A stretch of 64,000 bases of DNA from Symsagittifera roscoffensis (Eukaryota > Xenacoelomorpha > Acoela > Convolutidae): NCBI RefSeq assembly GCF_963678635.1, contig NC_087066.1, positions 26,193,453 to 26,257,452 of the forward strand. The letters run 5' to 3'. This document shows, piece by piece, positions 38,221 to 48,829 of the stretch. The notes beneath the pieces were generated by a model. That model made no database searches. It was not told where the DNA came from and was given only the letters and a program-made list of their open reading frames with translations. The position numbers and the translations under genes were made by a program. Within the stretch, counting starts at the first letter, position 1. Each line of letters begins with the position of its first letter.

Positions 38221-38894
38221 ATCACCTCATTTTTAACATGACTATAATAGCTGACAAACAACCACCCTCAAGCTAAACTCTAACTATTACTCAAAGACCT
38301 CCAGGTCAAAAATAAGCAAACCACTAAACATTGACACCTGAAATGAACAAAGTTTCAAAGTTACAAACCTTTCCTATCAAGCAGTACAAAGATCAATAAT
38401 ATTGTACCAATTTAGACCTCAAAAACATCTCAGGCAAAAATTTTAAATTAGCTTAAAAACAAAATGGACATGATCATTTAGCCTAAAGTACGAAAATCTC
38501 TCAGAAACCCCCAATCATCCGATAAATAACAACAAAACCAACCCACTTGTCAAAAAATCAATAATTAATCTGACCACACTTGAATTTAGCCTAAAGAAAA
38601 ACAAAAAATAGCTCGACGAAAAAATCACTTCTGTAAATGCTATTTTTTTCAAACAGTTCATAAAATTCATAACATAATTTCAAATTTTTTTTTTCAATAC
38701 TTTCCAAGTTTTTCAAATCTTACATAAATTTCATATTCAATATTTTCGAACTATTCATCCTCACCCTTATAATTTTTTGCAACTTTTTCATCATTTTTTA
38801 ATCCCTAGCCCAAACCTACATAAACCTCTCCAAAATCATTGACCACTTCTTCAGGTACGATAATTCAAATAACTATCTAAATGTTCAAACATCT
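38221..38894 (+). other. second copy of the pol-to-env interval
   Basis: Repeats about 31360-31985 with small deletions. The conserved words 'AAAGACCTCCAGGTCAAAAA', 'GATCAATAATATTGTACCAA' and 'CTTCAGGTACGATAATTC' (near 38851) are present. No open frame is supported. Confidence 0.6.
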
Positions 38895-41800
38895 ATTCAG
38901 TAGAACAGATAATTCCTTCTTTTTTTTTATTATTTCTCACATTTTTGACATCCCTGATAATGACAAAATGCAAATGTATAAAAAAGGCTATCGTAACCTT
39001 CGCATTAGCAACGATACTTTTATTCCTTTTTATTGAAGAATATCACAGTAAACACAAAATTTCTTCCTAAATAACTTTCAAAAAGTTTTTTCAACATTGC
39101 TAATCAACAACACCCACATCAATACCCACCGACAACGTCCCAAGATCCTCCAAAACACCACAAATAATCAAACAAATAACTCTCAATCATCAACACACAC
39201 TTCTTTTCAAGACAATCCATACACATTTGAAGAAGACTCGCACGATTGTCCGAACCACTAGAACCAGTATTGCGCCAAGCACCTCTAAGCGAACCACATT
39301 ACGAACCAGTATATAGTATATATCGCTCTCTCCAACAAGATCTTAATAGAGCAAGACACCAAAGTCAAAACCAAAACACGCTCGAAATCAATAGACAGTT
39401 TATTCATCCCAACGAAATAGAAATTTACAAAACCCCAGAGTTCTATTCAGCATACCTCACTCACCTACAACAAATCCAATAAACTTTTCTAGCAGTACAA
39501 CTCGAAGTACCCCACAAACTCCAGTATAACAAAACACATCGAAACTTCCCTCAATTTATTTAGGTTCAACCCCTACATCTGAACAAATCAGAGAAAACCC
39601 TTTTAATCCCCCAGCCACTACAGAACATCTCCCATTTTGGATGACGCAAGCTTTCACCCAAGGCGAACCAAACTTAATAAATAACCCAGTCGACGTTTCA
39701 TCTGACACATCTTTGTCACTAACTGAAATTCTTTCACTTCCCTCAACACCTTCTTTAACTCCAATTTCACAAACATCAATTCTTCCAAATTTTTCTAAAA
39801 ATTTCGACGCTAGATATCGAGAAAAATCAACGAAAAACATATAACTACGATTAGATTGGAATACATTCGTAGCACCACTCCATTAGTTAGACAACATCAC
39901 GAAAATTCGAAATCACAGTAAAACTAAATATAACATTGGCCCCTCCTAAAATAACAGCTCAATCTTTACCTCCTCCGTTGATAACAACAGAAATAATAAA
40001 TAAATTTGATAGATATACAAAAAAGACAAGCGGATACATTACTTTTCATAAACCATACTCATGATTACCATACACATGTATATTCTAAAGATATTCACAA
40101 TTCAACACCTTCTTTTTCTCATTTTTCCCCAACCAAACCAAAATCCCTCTCCTCGCACAGGACCTCATGATTTATTAGTAACACACTACGATTGTGAAGA
40201 AAACGAACAAAAAACATTACACAAATATGCTTTAAATCAAGTAACACAATGTGAATCCGAACCACAAGCTATAGAAACCACAAATGTAATACAAATACTT
40301 AGACGAGACAACTTGACATTAGAATTCGAAATCACACTAAAACTAAACAATATAGTTTACCATCCCTTGTCCCTAGCACCTCCAAATATAACAGCTCAAC
40401 CTTTACCTCACCCGTTTGCAACCACAGAAGTAATCTATAAATACGATAGATACACAAAAAAGAAAATAGGATATATCACCTTTTATAATCCAAATTCAGG
40501 ACTACCATACACATGTATTTTTTAAAGGTGTTAATTTTTCAAACTCCTTTCTTTTTCAAACTTTCAGAACCTGATCCCTTTCACACTAATAGGATATAAA
40601 TTCACAGCAACATTTTCCGAAAAGAAAGTACATTGTTCACAAGTTTCAAAAGGAAATACAAACAGATTAGACCACGAACATTTCTATTAAAGTAACATCA
40701 AAAAACTATTAAACCTCAGCTCTGAAGAACGTAAAAACGAACTAAAACTACTAAATCTTACAGCAAATAAAGGGACAAACAGAAAACTAGTAAATTTTCA
40801 AAATTTTCCAGACTTAGCACATCAAGCTGAACTTGAAAAATACCAAGGTCACATAAGACTAGATACCAAATTTCCCTTTCACGGAGCACATGGAAGATCA
40901 ACATATGATCTCCATGACAAAAATTGGATACCACACATTGGAATAAACAATACCTCAAATTGTAAAGCAGATGCAAAAAATAAAGGATATCAAGAAATAA
41001 TGTTTTTTGATTGGAAAATCCAACTTGAAAAAGTGCAAGTAACACGTGATTTGAAAGATGACACTATAATTTATCAAGGAATCAGACTCACTTGCAAAAA
41101 CGTCCAAGTATTTTGAGATCCTACAATACGCACACAAGCAACAATCGTTTGGTTCCCCGGAGGTACCTGTACAACATTTCAAGTAGCAAAAAAACACGCT
41201 AGAATGATAAAATTTCATCAAAAATTTTTGATTGAATGAATCCTATTTGAAGAGGTAAGTCCTGACCAAATTAGACATAGTGATTATAATTTTAGAAACA
41301 TCCTTAATATAGAGAACAAATTGACACGTTTCCAAATATACCCAGAAACAGAACTTGCAAGTAAATACAACAAACCACTTTACAAAACACAATATTCAGA
41401 AATTCTTGTCGAATTTGAAGATGGTTTCGACACGGATACAGGAACACTAATTATACATCCAATGGCTACATCTCGCTCATACACTGACGAGAACTTTTAT
41501 GTCTCGGTAAAATTGTCAAAAGAATACAGGAAGAACCGGTGGAAAACTAAAACTACAAGATACAGACAGTACAAGTTTACAAAATTTATCACTCATGAAC
41601 AACACTCACTTTGGCGCAACTCACTATGAGATACACTTAGACATGAAATTAGATTACACAATCAGTAGAATTTTTCAAGAAAGGTCTTTGACAGAAGTTG
41701 AAACACTCCATCAATTATGCGAACTTGAACGCACACAAGTTCAACATTTATATGTTTTTGAAGAGAAAACATGCTATAAAAGAATCCCAATATTCTACAA

Positions 41801-42834
41801 AAATAAAGTACATTTTTTGATACACTCTCCCGCAGAACTTATTTCTGGGATATAGCAGTCCCATGTGGATCAGAAAACAGCCACAATGTAGTAAAATTAA
41901 ACCAGGACGAAGATAATTACTCTCTTCTCACACCATACCCTACACTCATGTAACCACTCAAAAAGTTTTCATCAGAAAGCATTGAAGCTATTGCCCGCAA
42001 CTGCAATATTGATTTAGAATCAATCGGCATATACTCTAAATCAGACATTCAACATCACATTCGAACACAACATTTTCAAGAATTACTCACATAAATGGAC
42101 ACATTCCAACGACAATCCATAGATCAAAACCTACGCAATTTGCAGAAACAGCAGGCTTTTCAGACATATACGCACACGACTATAGCGGATATTTTACAGA
42201 TATAAAAGATTACTTTTACTTAAAAGGTGAAAAATACAGTCCACAAGATATATCACCAATAAATATTTTTAGTTCTGTAAATTTGAAAAACGAACCTCTT
42301 GCCTTTCTAGGATGGCCCTACTACATCTTAGAAAGATTGACTATTTATACGCAATGTGTAATTTTCTTGGATTTCTTTTCTCTCTTTTAAAAGGAATCTA
42401 CAATACATGCGCAATATACACACAAGTAAATAAACAAGCAAGCGTAGCACGCATACTTTTTGCAGGATTTTTTGGAACTTTTTTTAACATCAATCAATAA
42501 AATTCTTTTCGACGCTCAAACAAAAAAATACAATACCAAGTTATCAACAACACCAAACACGTATGACGAATCACAAACTTATACAAATACAGCGCCCACA
42601 GCTTCACATTTACAAAATCTTAACCATAACCACCCCTTATCATTGGTACCACGAAATTTTAGAAATATTGACCTATCAGACCTCATAACTTCGAGATCTA
42701 ATTATCCACAAAGCCCAATCCAACACATAATAACCCAACAACCCAACATAGACGACACATATTAACAAATTATAGAACAACCACACACCACTAATGTTCG
42801 TTCTCAGAACAACCATCTTTTTAGTCCAAGATGA
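38895..42834 (+). pseudogene. env-like region, copy 2
   Basis: Second copy of 32004-35895. The hydrophobic N-terminal piece is present near 38905-39060 but broken. The disordered part is open at 39246-39482 and 39641-39844. Ectodomain-like pieces are open at 40061-40525, 41321-41629 and 41595-41855. A segment present once in copy 1 (about 33100-33320) appears twice here (about 39905-40075 and 40290-40525). The C-terminal membrane part is near 42310-42500. The terminal frame ends at TGA 42832-42834, overlapping the next ORF3 start exactly as in copy 1. Less decayed than copy 1 in places, but not intact. Confidence 0.45.
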
Positions 42835-43146
42835 GCCGCCAAATTGGATCCCTCCATCGATCAATTTCCCACCCAGCCAACCTTCAGAACAACTTCCTCA
42901 TTATCCCATTTTTGCTTTCCTCATCTCAATCACCTCATCCTAACATTTCACGCAGTATGGAATCAGATACTAATTCCAACACAACAGTATGTAACACCAA
43001 TTCCCAATTCAACAACTCCGATATCGAAACACCCGACAAATTTGCAAACTCTGAACCCAGTCCATCTACATTTTCTCAACCTCCCTTTCAACCTCTCCAT
43101 TCCCAAGTCAAAATTGAACCTCTTTCCCCTCCCTCTTCCATTTCCC
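42831..43146 (+). pseudogene. ORF3, copy 2 (N-terminal fragment)
   Basis: Starts at ATG 42831 (MSRQIGSLHRSISHP) and stays open for about 105 codons in a Ser/Pro/Asn-rich, probably disordered frame. This frame is the better guide to the N-terminus, because copy 1 shifts frame early. It is cut near 43146 and fused to the env-like segment that starts the third duplication. Confidence 0.55.
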
Positions 43147-44898
43147 TCACATGTATATTCTAAAAATATTCACATTTCAACACCTTCTTTTTCTCATTTT
43201 TCCCCAACCAAACCAAAATCCCTCTCCTCGCACAGGACCTCATGATTTATTAGTAACACACTACGATTGTGAAGGAAACGAACAAAAAACATTACACAAA
43301 TATGCTTTAAATCAAGTAACACAATGTGAATCCGAACCACAAGCTATAGAAACCACAAATGTAATACAAATACTTAGACGAGACAACTTGACATTAGAAT
43401 TCGAAATCACACTAAAACTAAACAATATAGTTTACCATTCCTTGTCCCTAGCACCTCCAAATATAACAGCTCAACCTTTACCTCACCCGTTTGCAACCAC
43501 AGAAGTAATCTACAAATACGATAGATACACAAAAAAGAAAATAGGATATATCACCTTTTATAATCCATATTCAGGACTATCATACACATGTATATTTTAA
43601 AGATGATAATTTTTCAAACTCCTGTCTCTTTCAAATTTTCAGAACCTGATCCCAATAATCCTTTAACCCTTTCACACTAATAGGTTATAAATTCACAGCA
43701 ACATTTTCCGAAAAAAAAGTACATTGTTCACAAGTTTCAAAAGGAAATACAAACAGATTAAACCACGAAAATTTCTACTTAAGTAACATCAAAAGACTAT
43801 TACACCTCAGCCCTGAAGAACGTAAAAACGAACTAAAACTACTAAATCTTACACCAAATAAAGGGACAAACAGAACACTAGTAAATTTTCGAGTTTTTCC
43901 AGACTTAGCACATCAAGCTGAACTTGAAAAATACCAAGGTCATATAAGACTAGATACCAAATTTCCCTTTCACAGAGCACATGAAAGATCAACATATGAT
44001 CTCCATGATAAAAATTGGATACCACACATTGGAATAAACAATACCTCAAATTGTAAAGCAGATGCAAAAAATAAAGGATATCAAGAAATAATGTTTTTTG
44101 ATTGGAAAATCCAACTTGAAAAAGTGCAACTAACACGTGATTTAAAAGATGACACTATAATTTATCAAGGAATCAGACTCACTTGCAAAAACGACCGGAG
44201 GCACCTGTACAACATTTCAAGTAGCAAAAAAAACACGCTAGAATGATAAAATTTCATCAAAAATATTTTATTGAATGAATCCTATTTGATGAGGTAAGTC
44301 CTGACCAAATTAGACATAGTGATTATAATTTTAGAAACCTCCTTAATATAGAGAACAAATTGACACGTTTCCAAATATACCCAGAAACGGAACTTGCAAG
44401 TAAATACAACAAACCACTTTACAAAACACAATATTCAGAAATTCTTGTCGAATTTGAAGACGGTTTTGACATGGATACAGGAACACTAATTATACATCCA
44501 ATGGCTACATCTCGCTCATACACTGACGAGAACTTTTATGTCTCGGTAAAATTTCAAAAGAATACAGGAAGAACCGGTGGAAAACTAAAACTACAAGATA
44601 CAGACAGTACACATTTACAAAATTTATCACTCATGAACAACACTCACTTTGGCGCAACTCACTATGAGATACACTTAGACATGAAATTAGATTACACAAT
44701 CAGTAAAATCTTTCAAGAAAGGTCTTTGACAGAACTTTAAACACTCCATCAATTATGCGAACTTGAACGCACACAAGTTCAACATTTATATGTTTTTGAA
44801 GAGAAAACATGCTATAAAAGAATCCCAATATTCTACAAAAATAAAGTACATTTTTTGATACACTCTCCCGCAGAACTTATTTCTGGGATATAGCAGTC
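43147..44898 (+). pseudogene. env-like region, copy 3 (partial)
   Basis: Near-identical repeat of about 40076-41855, including the open frames at 43151-43600 and 44360-44740. It is joined to ORF3 sequence at both ends: on the left to the ORF3 N-terminus (43146), on the right to mid-ORF3 (44898). The C-terminal membrane segment is therefore missing. About 45 bases present in copy 2 (around 41100-41160) are absent near 44195. No complete protein is possible. Confidence 0.5.
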
Positions 44899-46160
44899 TA
44901 TATATACACCCTCCCAAATCCCACTTCCCCATCAACCCCATCCTCTAGTACCAACCGCGCTTACCGAACCTTTAAGAAAAAATTCTCAAATACCCCATTC
45001 CCATCTAACCCAGTAAAATCCACCACATTTATAAATCATCCCCTTCACACTAAAACGAAAGAGTTCCTACAAATATGTCTATCCTTTTTCTTCCAATATA
45101 CATACTTCTATTCCGACCCCAATGATGAAAAACCAAATTATGTAAGCGAGCATGCCTTATATCCCACACTCTCATGGACATCTCATTACTAATCCATTAA
45201 CATTACCACTATATAACACCACTCAAAATAATGAAATATCCAGAACCCCACTCTACCTTCTAACAACAGCACTAACCCCAAACCACTTCACGCAAATAGG
45301 ATACAAAGAATCCCTAACCAAATTCACTGCACCTAAAGCTAATAATTACTCCACCGACTATTACGATCATATTATCATCCGATCAATTGGAGACATTTGT
45401 TTAAGTAACAATCCATATACTAATCCCCAATTAACCGAAAAATTTTTCATTAAAACCTCATACACCTTCACCCTAAACATCTTAAGCAAAAAAATACGAC
45501 AAGTTCATCTCCGCAGCACTACGTAATACTAATGCTTATGAATCATACTTTAACAAAATCAACCATTCTTCACTAACCTTTCATTTCCTCACACCAAATG
45601 AACGTGATTTGCATTGTTCACACGAATTCATGATACGAACTAAACAAACACAAACGTACACTTATTATAAATTTAATCAAAGTCATTACACTGACAATAC
45701 ACCAGCACGAGAACCTCACCATAGATTTCATTACATTAACTCAAAATACACATCATCGTTTTTTCTTAAGTTTACATATTGTATTAAAGACACTAATCTA
45801 CAAGGCACCCTCCAAAATTATGATCCCATCACCCAGATTCATATCTTCTGCCCACTAAACAAACTCCTAAACGTAGACGAATCCCGCCCACTAATTTTTC
45901 CCTCATGAATTCCTTCAGGCCGTCGAAGTCCCGATCCTAGAATTCATATATAACACTCGCTATAACCACAAATTATATAACCTAATTCAAAACATACCGT
46001 ATGAAAAATCACTTAACACCGAAGAACGTAACATCAATAAAGCACTAGAATTGCTTTGGCCACTTTTGTAAACTAAAAACATCATTCGTTAGCTAAACTA
46101 CTTACCTCATCTGATATCATCCTCGATGTTTTTCCTCGTGGCTTCTTCAACGACAATTTG
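44899..46160 (+). pseudogene. ORF3, copy 3 (C-terminal part)
   Basis: Resumes ORF3 at the point equal to about 36397. Open pieces lie at 45152-45526 and 45609-45908. An extra T in 'AATTTTTCCC' near 45897 shifts frame relative to copy 1. The frame continues to a TAA at 46069-46071 (ending LLWPLL). An adjacent frame stays open to a splice-like donor at 46161, so the true C-terminus may extend there. The conserved aromatic stretch EFIYNTRYNHK (about 45941-45973) is shared with copy 1. No family recognised. Confidence 0.55.
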
Positions 46161-46241
46161 GTAAAATGAATTCAATATTTTATTAATAAATTCAAAAAAT
46201 ACAATCCATTATTAGTCAATATTTTCTCTTTTTCTTTATAG
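46161..46241 (+). other. candidate spliceosomal intron
   Basis: A GTAAAA donor at 46161 and an acceptor TTTCTTTATAG ending at 46241 enclose 81 bases, with a pyrimidine-rich tract before the AG. The flanking reading frame (DVFPRGFFNDNL) can continue across the join for about 30 codons. Only one copy of this region is in the window, so conservation cannot be tested. Confidence 0.35.
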
Positions 46242-47752
46242 GCACAATCATTAATCATTTACAAAACAAAAAGCGAAACAAAAAACAGAAACTTTTTTTT
46301 CAAATCATCAATTTCTATTAACCTATCCAATAATTGAAGCAATAAAATTACCCCGAACAAAGCAGTAGATAAATATATAAATTCTTTTCCCCAAAGTATT
46401 AAATTTTCATAAATTGAAATAAATTTATAGTTTCAACCCCCAAATCAAGCAGTAAGTTTGTAATTTTAAAAATAGTAAAATGAAAGAAATTGTTCATAAA
46501 TTGCAGAAAGCAGTACTAATTTTTTCAAAAAACATTTTTTTTATATTCTCTCGCACAAATATTCTATCCAAATTTGCATTGCTCGCCCACAAAGAATTGT
46601 TTAAAATAATGATTTTGAGTTTCAAATTTCACTGATAACAACTCTAACAAGTTTTAACACGTTTTAAACTTTCCTTTAACCCGGTTGGAAAGGACCTATA
46701 TAATAATCCAAACTAACCATCGCAAGCTTACTAAATACCATAAACCACAACTTAACAGCATGACTAAGAAAAGAAAACCCACGGTACCCAAACTGGATTA
46801 ACACCAGCTTATAACCCGATAAATTTTTCTTTTAAAGACTACTTTTAAGTCTGAACACAAAAGAACAAAACACCAATAAGTCGAAAGACAAACCCAAAAT
46901 AAACAGTTTGATATTTGAAGAAAAGACAAAACTAAGACAACCAAAGAAAACACTAGTAAAAAAAATGGCATGAAAGGTTGAACTAACACAAGACCCTTCA
47001 AAAAGGTTGCACGAAATCATAAACTCACTTCTGGCCTAACCCTCCAGAAGAGGACGTCCTGAGCAAGGTCTATAGCCGGCCTCACCCACCGTGCTAAATC
47101 CACGCTTTGGGACACCCACGACACTATTCTTGACGAGAGTTACTCAAGTGTGAGTAGCTCGTAAAAATAACCGAACTAAAAAAAAACTTTTGTGATAAAA
47201 ACTAATACAAAGATCATAACTAAAAAACAAGATTTACAAAGATTTGTATATGTAAATGATAATAAGGCAGTATAAAGGTTACAAACCTTCCAAAGACGAG
47301 CAGCAGGGAACATGACAACCTAATCACACTCCAACTACTGAATGGCAAAACCCACCTGACATGCGGCCTACAGTCACTACACTCAATGGATTTAGATTAC
47401 GACTTGGCATCGCAGGAAAGGAAATCCATTGCAACAGAACAATTGCCACCTCGATGTTCAAGTATACGTACAGATCCAAATCACCAGGCATTACCTGCAA
47501 AGTCGAAATAACTGCCGTTCCCAGACGAGATTGAGAAAAACAACGTTCCTATTGATCAGATCAGCATTCATCACAATCAATCAAAAATCATGATACGATC
47601 TTCCGAAACGATCGTGATCAACAACAATTGTCGAATGACAAACTGATATCCAAGAACGAAACAGAAATGAAGCTCGCGACACAAAAACGAACTTCATCCA
47701 TCCTCCATCGCAGATAAATGTCAAAGAACAAAACTAAAACTCTCTAAACCCC
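46242..47752 (+). other. 3' region of element 1
   Basis: About 1.5 kb between ORF3 and the 3' LTR, without a long frame. Composition becomes less AT-rich after about 47030. A 57-codon open frame lies at 47361-47534 (listed). The rest holds nothing I can name. Confidence 0.5.
47361..47534 (+). CDS. small open frame in the 3' region, unknown
   Basis: ATG at 47361 to TGA at 47532-47534, 57 codons, in the least AT-rich part of the element. The peptide has two Cys, is basic, and has alternating hydrophobic residues (FRLRLGIAGKEIHCN), like a beta-rich fragment. It faintly resembles the env-like motif near 43680-43740, but I would not rely on that. It may be a decayed exon. Confidence 0.2.
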   Translation: MRPTVTTLNGFRLRLGIAGKEIHCNRTIATSMFKYTYRSKSPGITCKVEITAVPRRD

Positions 47753-47759
47753 GGATGGG
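47753..47759 (+). promoter_or_regulatory. polypurine-tract-like sequence
   Basis: GGATGGG directly precedes the 3' LTR start TGGAACC, where the plus-strand primer is expected. It is short and interrupted by one T, so the call rests mainly on position. Confidence 0.4.
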
Positions 47760-47815
47760 TGGAACCAGATCTAAACTATTATTTATCATTGGTTATTATG
47801 ATGATATTTTATCCC

Positions 47816-47823
47816 TATAAAAG
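47816..47823 (+). promoter_or_regulatory. TATA box in the 3' LTR
   Basis: TATAAAAG at 47816-47823, about 55 bases after the LTR start, with CCAAT near 47836. In the 5' LTR of element 2 the same place reads TGTAAAGT, so its TATA box seems lost. Confidence 0.5.
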
Positions 47824-47877
47824 ATTAAATACAAACCAATCAGACTCCATCAAACTAACAACCTATTGATTTGTAAA

Positions 47878-47905
47878 GTGTTGAAATTAGTTGTAGTTTC
47901 AACAC
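47878..47905 (+). promoter_or_regulatory. LTR hairpin, 3' LTR copy
   Basis: GTGTTGAAATTAG and GTAGTTTCAACAC face each other around TT. Two mismatches near the loop. Homologous to the perfect hairpin at 51803-51830, with one base pair changed on both strands (T-A here, C-G there). Confidence 0.6.
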
Positions 47906-48666
47906 CAGAACAATTTGAATTAAACTTAGACGACAGTTGTTCTCATTCTGAACTTAACTCGCGTAAACCAGTGTACACTAGATCTATTGAGACTAGGAGA
48001 TATAAGAGTAAGATTAAGATTGGTATTAGACTAAGACGTTGCACGAATCTATCCGACTGAAAATAAGATAGCGTGACGAGCAGACGGTGTACTTTATCTG
48101 AAATTACTCTATGAGTACAGTAACCAATACAGTAACCAATACAGTAACCGACAGTTAGCTCAGTGTAGAGAAAATCCTTTTCCATTTTTTTCGTTTTACC
48201 TTGCTTTCGAGCGAGTAGGTTTTATGAAAGGAAAACAATCCTTAAAGAAGTGAAAGTTTTCGAAAAATTACCTTATTTTAAAAATTTAAAAATCTTCTTT
48301 TGAAAAATTTAGTTTTTGAAGCTTCACACAGGATACAGTGCGTCTTAGGGAAAAAAGTTGGGCCAGTTGACAAAGTTTTTTTGTGCTAAAAAATTTAGTT
48401 TTGTTCCTTTCATCACGCCATACACCCAAAATGCCAAAATTTATACAAGTGAATTGAATTTTTTTTATTTAATCTCATTTAAGCATGTTCCGCAGATGAA
48501 CTTCAAGGATCCATTCACCACAAGCATGTGAGTCGCAATGACAATCATAATAGTCTTTAAAAAACATTTTTGTTAACGTTTTGTTTTACCAGGTTTATAT
48601 AAATCTAACTTAGCATATAGCATATGTAAGTATCAGTAACAAGATATGTAAGACACGGGTCAAAGT

Positions 48667-48829
48667 CCGCAACTAATTTTTCGACGTTGTTCGTCGCGGA
48701 AATGTTAATTCCGCGACCGAAAATCCATAGTCTGGACAGGGCTTTAAGTCGCGGACAAATTCTGGAAAGAGCGTATCTCGGTCGCGATGGTCGAAAAATT
48801 AGTCGCGGTAGTCACAAAATTAGTCGCGG
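48667..48829. repeat. nested palindromic CGCG-rich repeat
   Basis: CCGCAACTAATTTTTCGAC (48667-48685) is inverted at 48790-48808 with one mismatch. Inside, GTCGCGGAA (48693-48701) and TTCCGCGAC (48709-48717) form a perfect 9-bp stem with a 7-nt loop. A direct partial repeat 'AAAATTAGTCGCGG' follows at 48816-48829. It looks like a small MITE-type element or a self-pairing RNA. Confidence 0.7.

Larger units (their letters stand above)
5690..48162 (+). mobile_element. element 1: rearranged Ty3/gypsy-type retroelement with env-like region and ORF3
   Basis: This is one continuous plus-strand block with the order leader, gag-protease-RT N-terminus four times, RT, RNase H, integrase, env-like, ORF3, integrase again, env-like, ORF3 start, env-like, ORF3 end, 3' region, 3' LTR. 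Homology to element 2 begins near 5690, matching about 52418, so the 5' LTR, primer-binding site and first 0.3 kb of leader are missing. Protein order (integrase after RNase H) and motifs are those of the Ty3/gypsy group. All frames are broken. The internal junctions do not fall at LTRs, so the copies arose by segmental duplication inside the element. Whether this was one insertion or several fused ones is not decidable here. Confidence 0.8.
47760..48162 (+). repeat. 3' LTR of element 1
   Basis: Begins TGGAACC and ends GCTCA, giving the usual TG...CA ends. It aligns along its length with 51688-52097. Shared blocks are 'GATCTAAAC', 'CTAGATCTATTGAG', 'TATAAGAGTAAGATTA', 'GGTATTAGACTAAGA', 'GTTGCACGAATCTATCCG' and 'ATAGCGTGACGAGCAGACGG'. 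The two LTRs differ at many sites and by a block at 51930-51955, so they belong to different or old insertions. Near the 3' end a 12-base word ACAGTAACCAAT is repeated nearly three times (48117-48149). Confidence 0.85.

Noticed and set aside
40510-40590. A short intron between env-like frames (CATGTAT... to ...CTTTCAG), repeated near 43585-43642.
   Set aside because: Joining the obvious donor and acceptor gives an immediate stop in both copies, so splicing there does not rescue a frame.
48496-48527. A 32-base micro-exon between CCGCAG and GTGAGT.
   Set aside because: Splice-like signals alone are weak in AT-rich DNA. No flanking exon was found, so it is mentioned only in the spacer entry.
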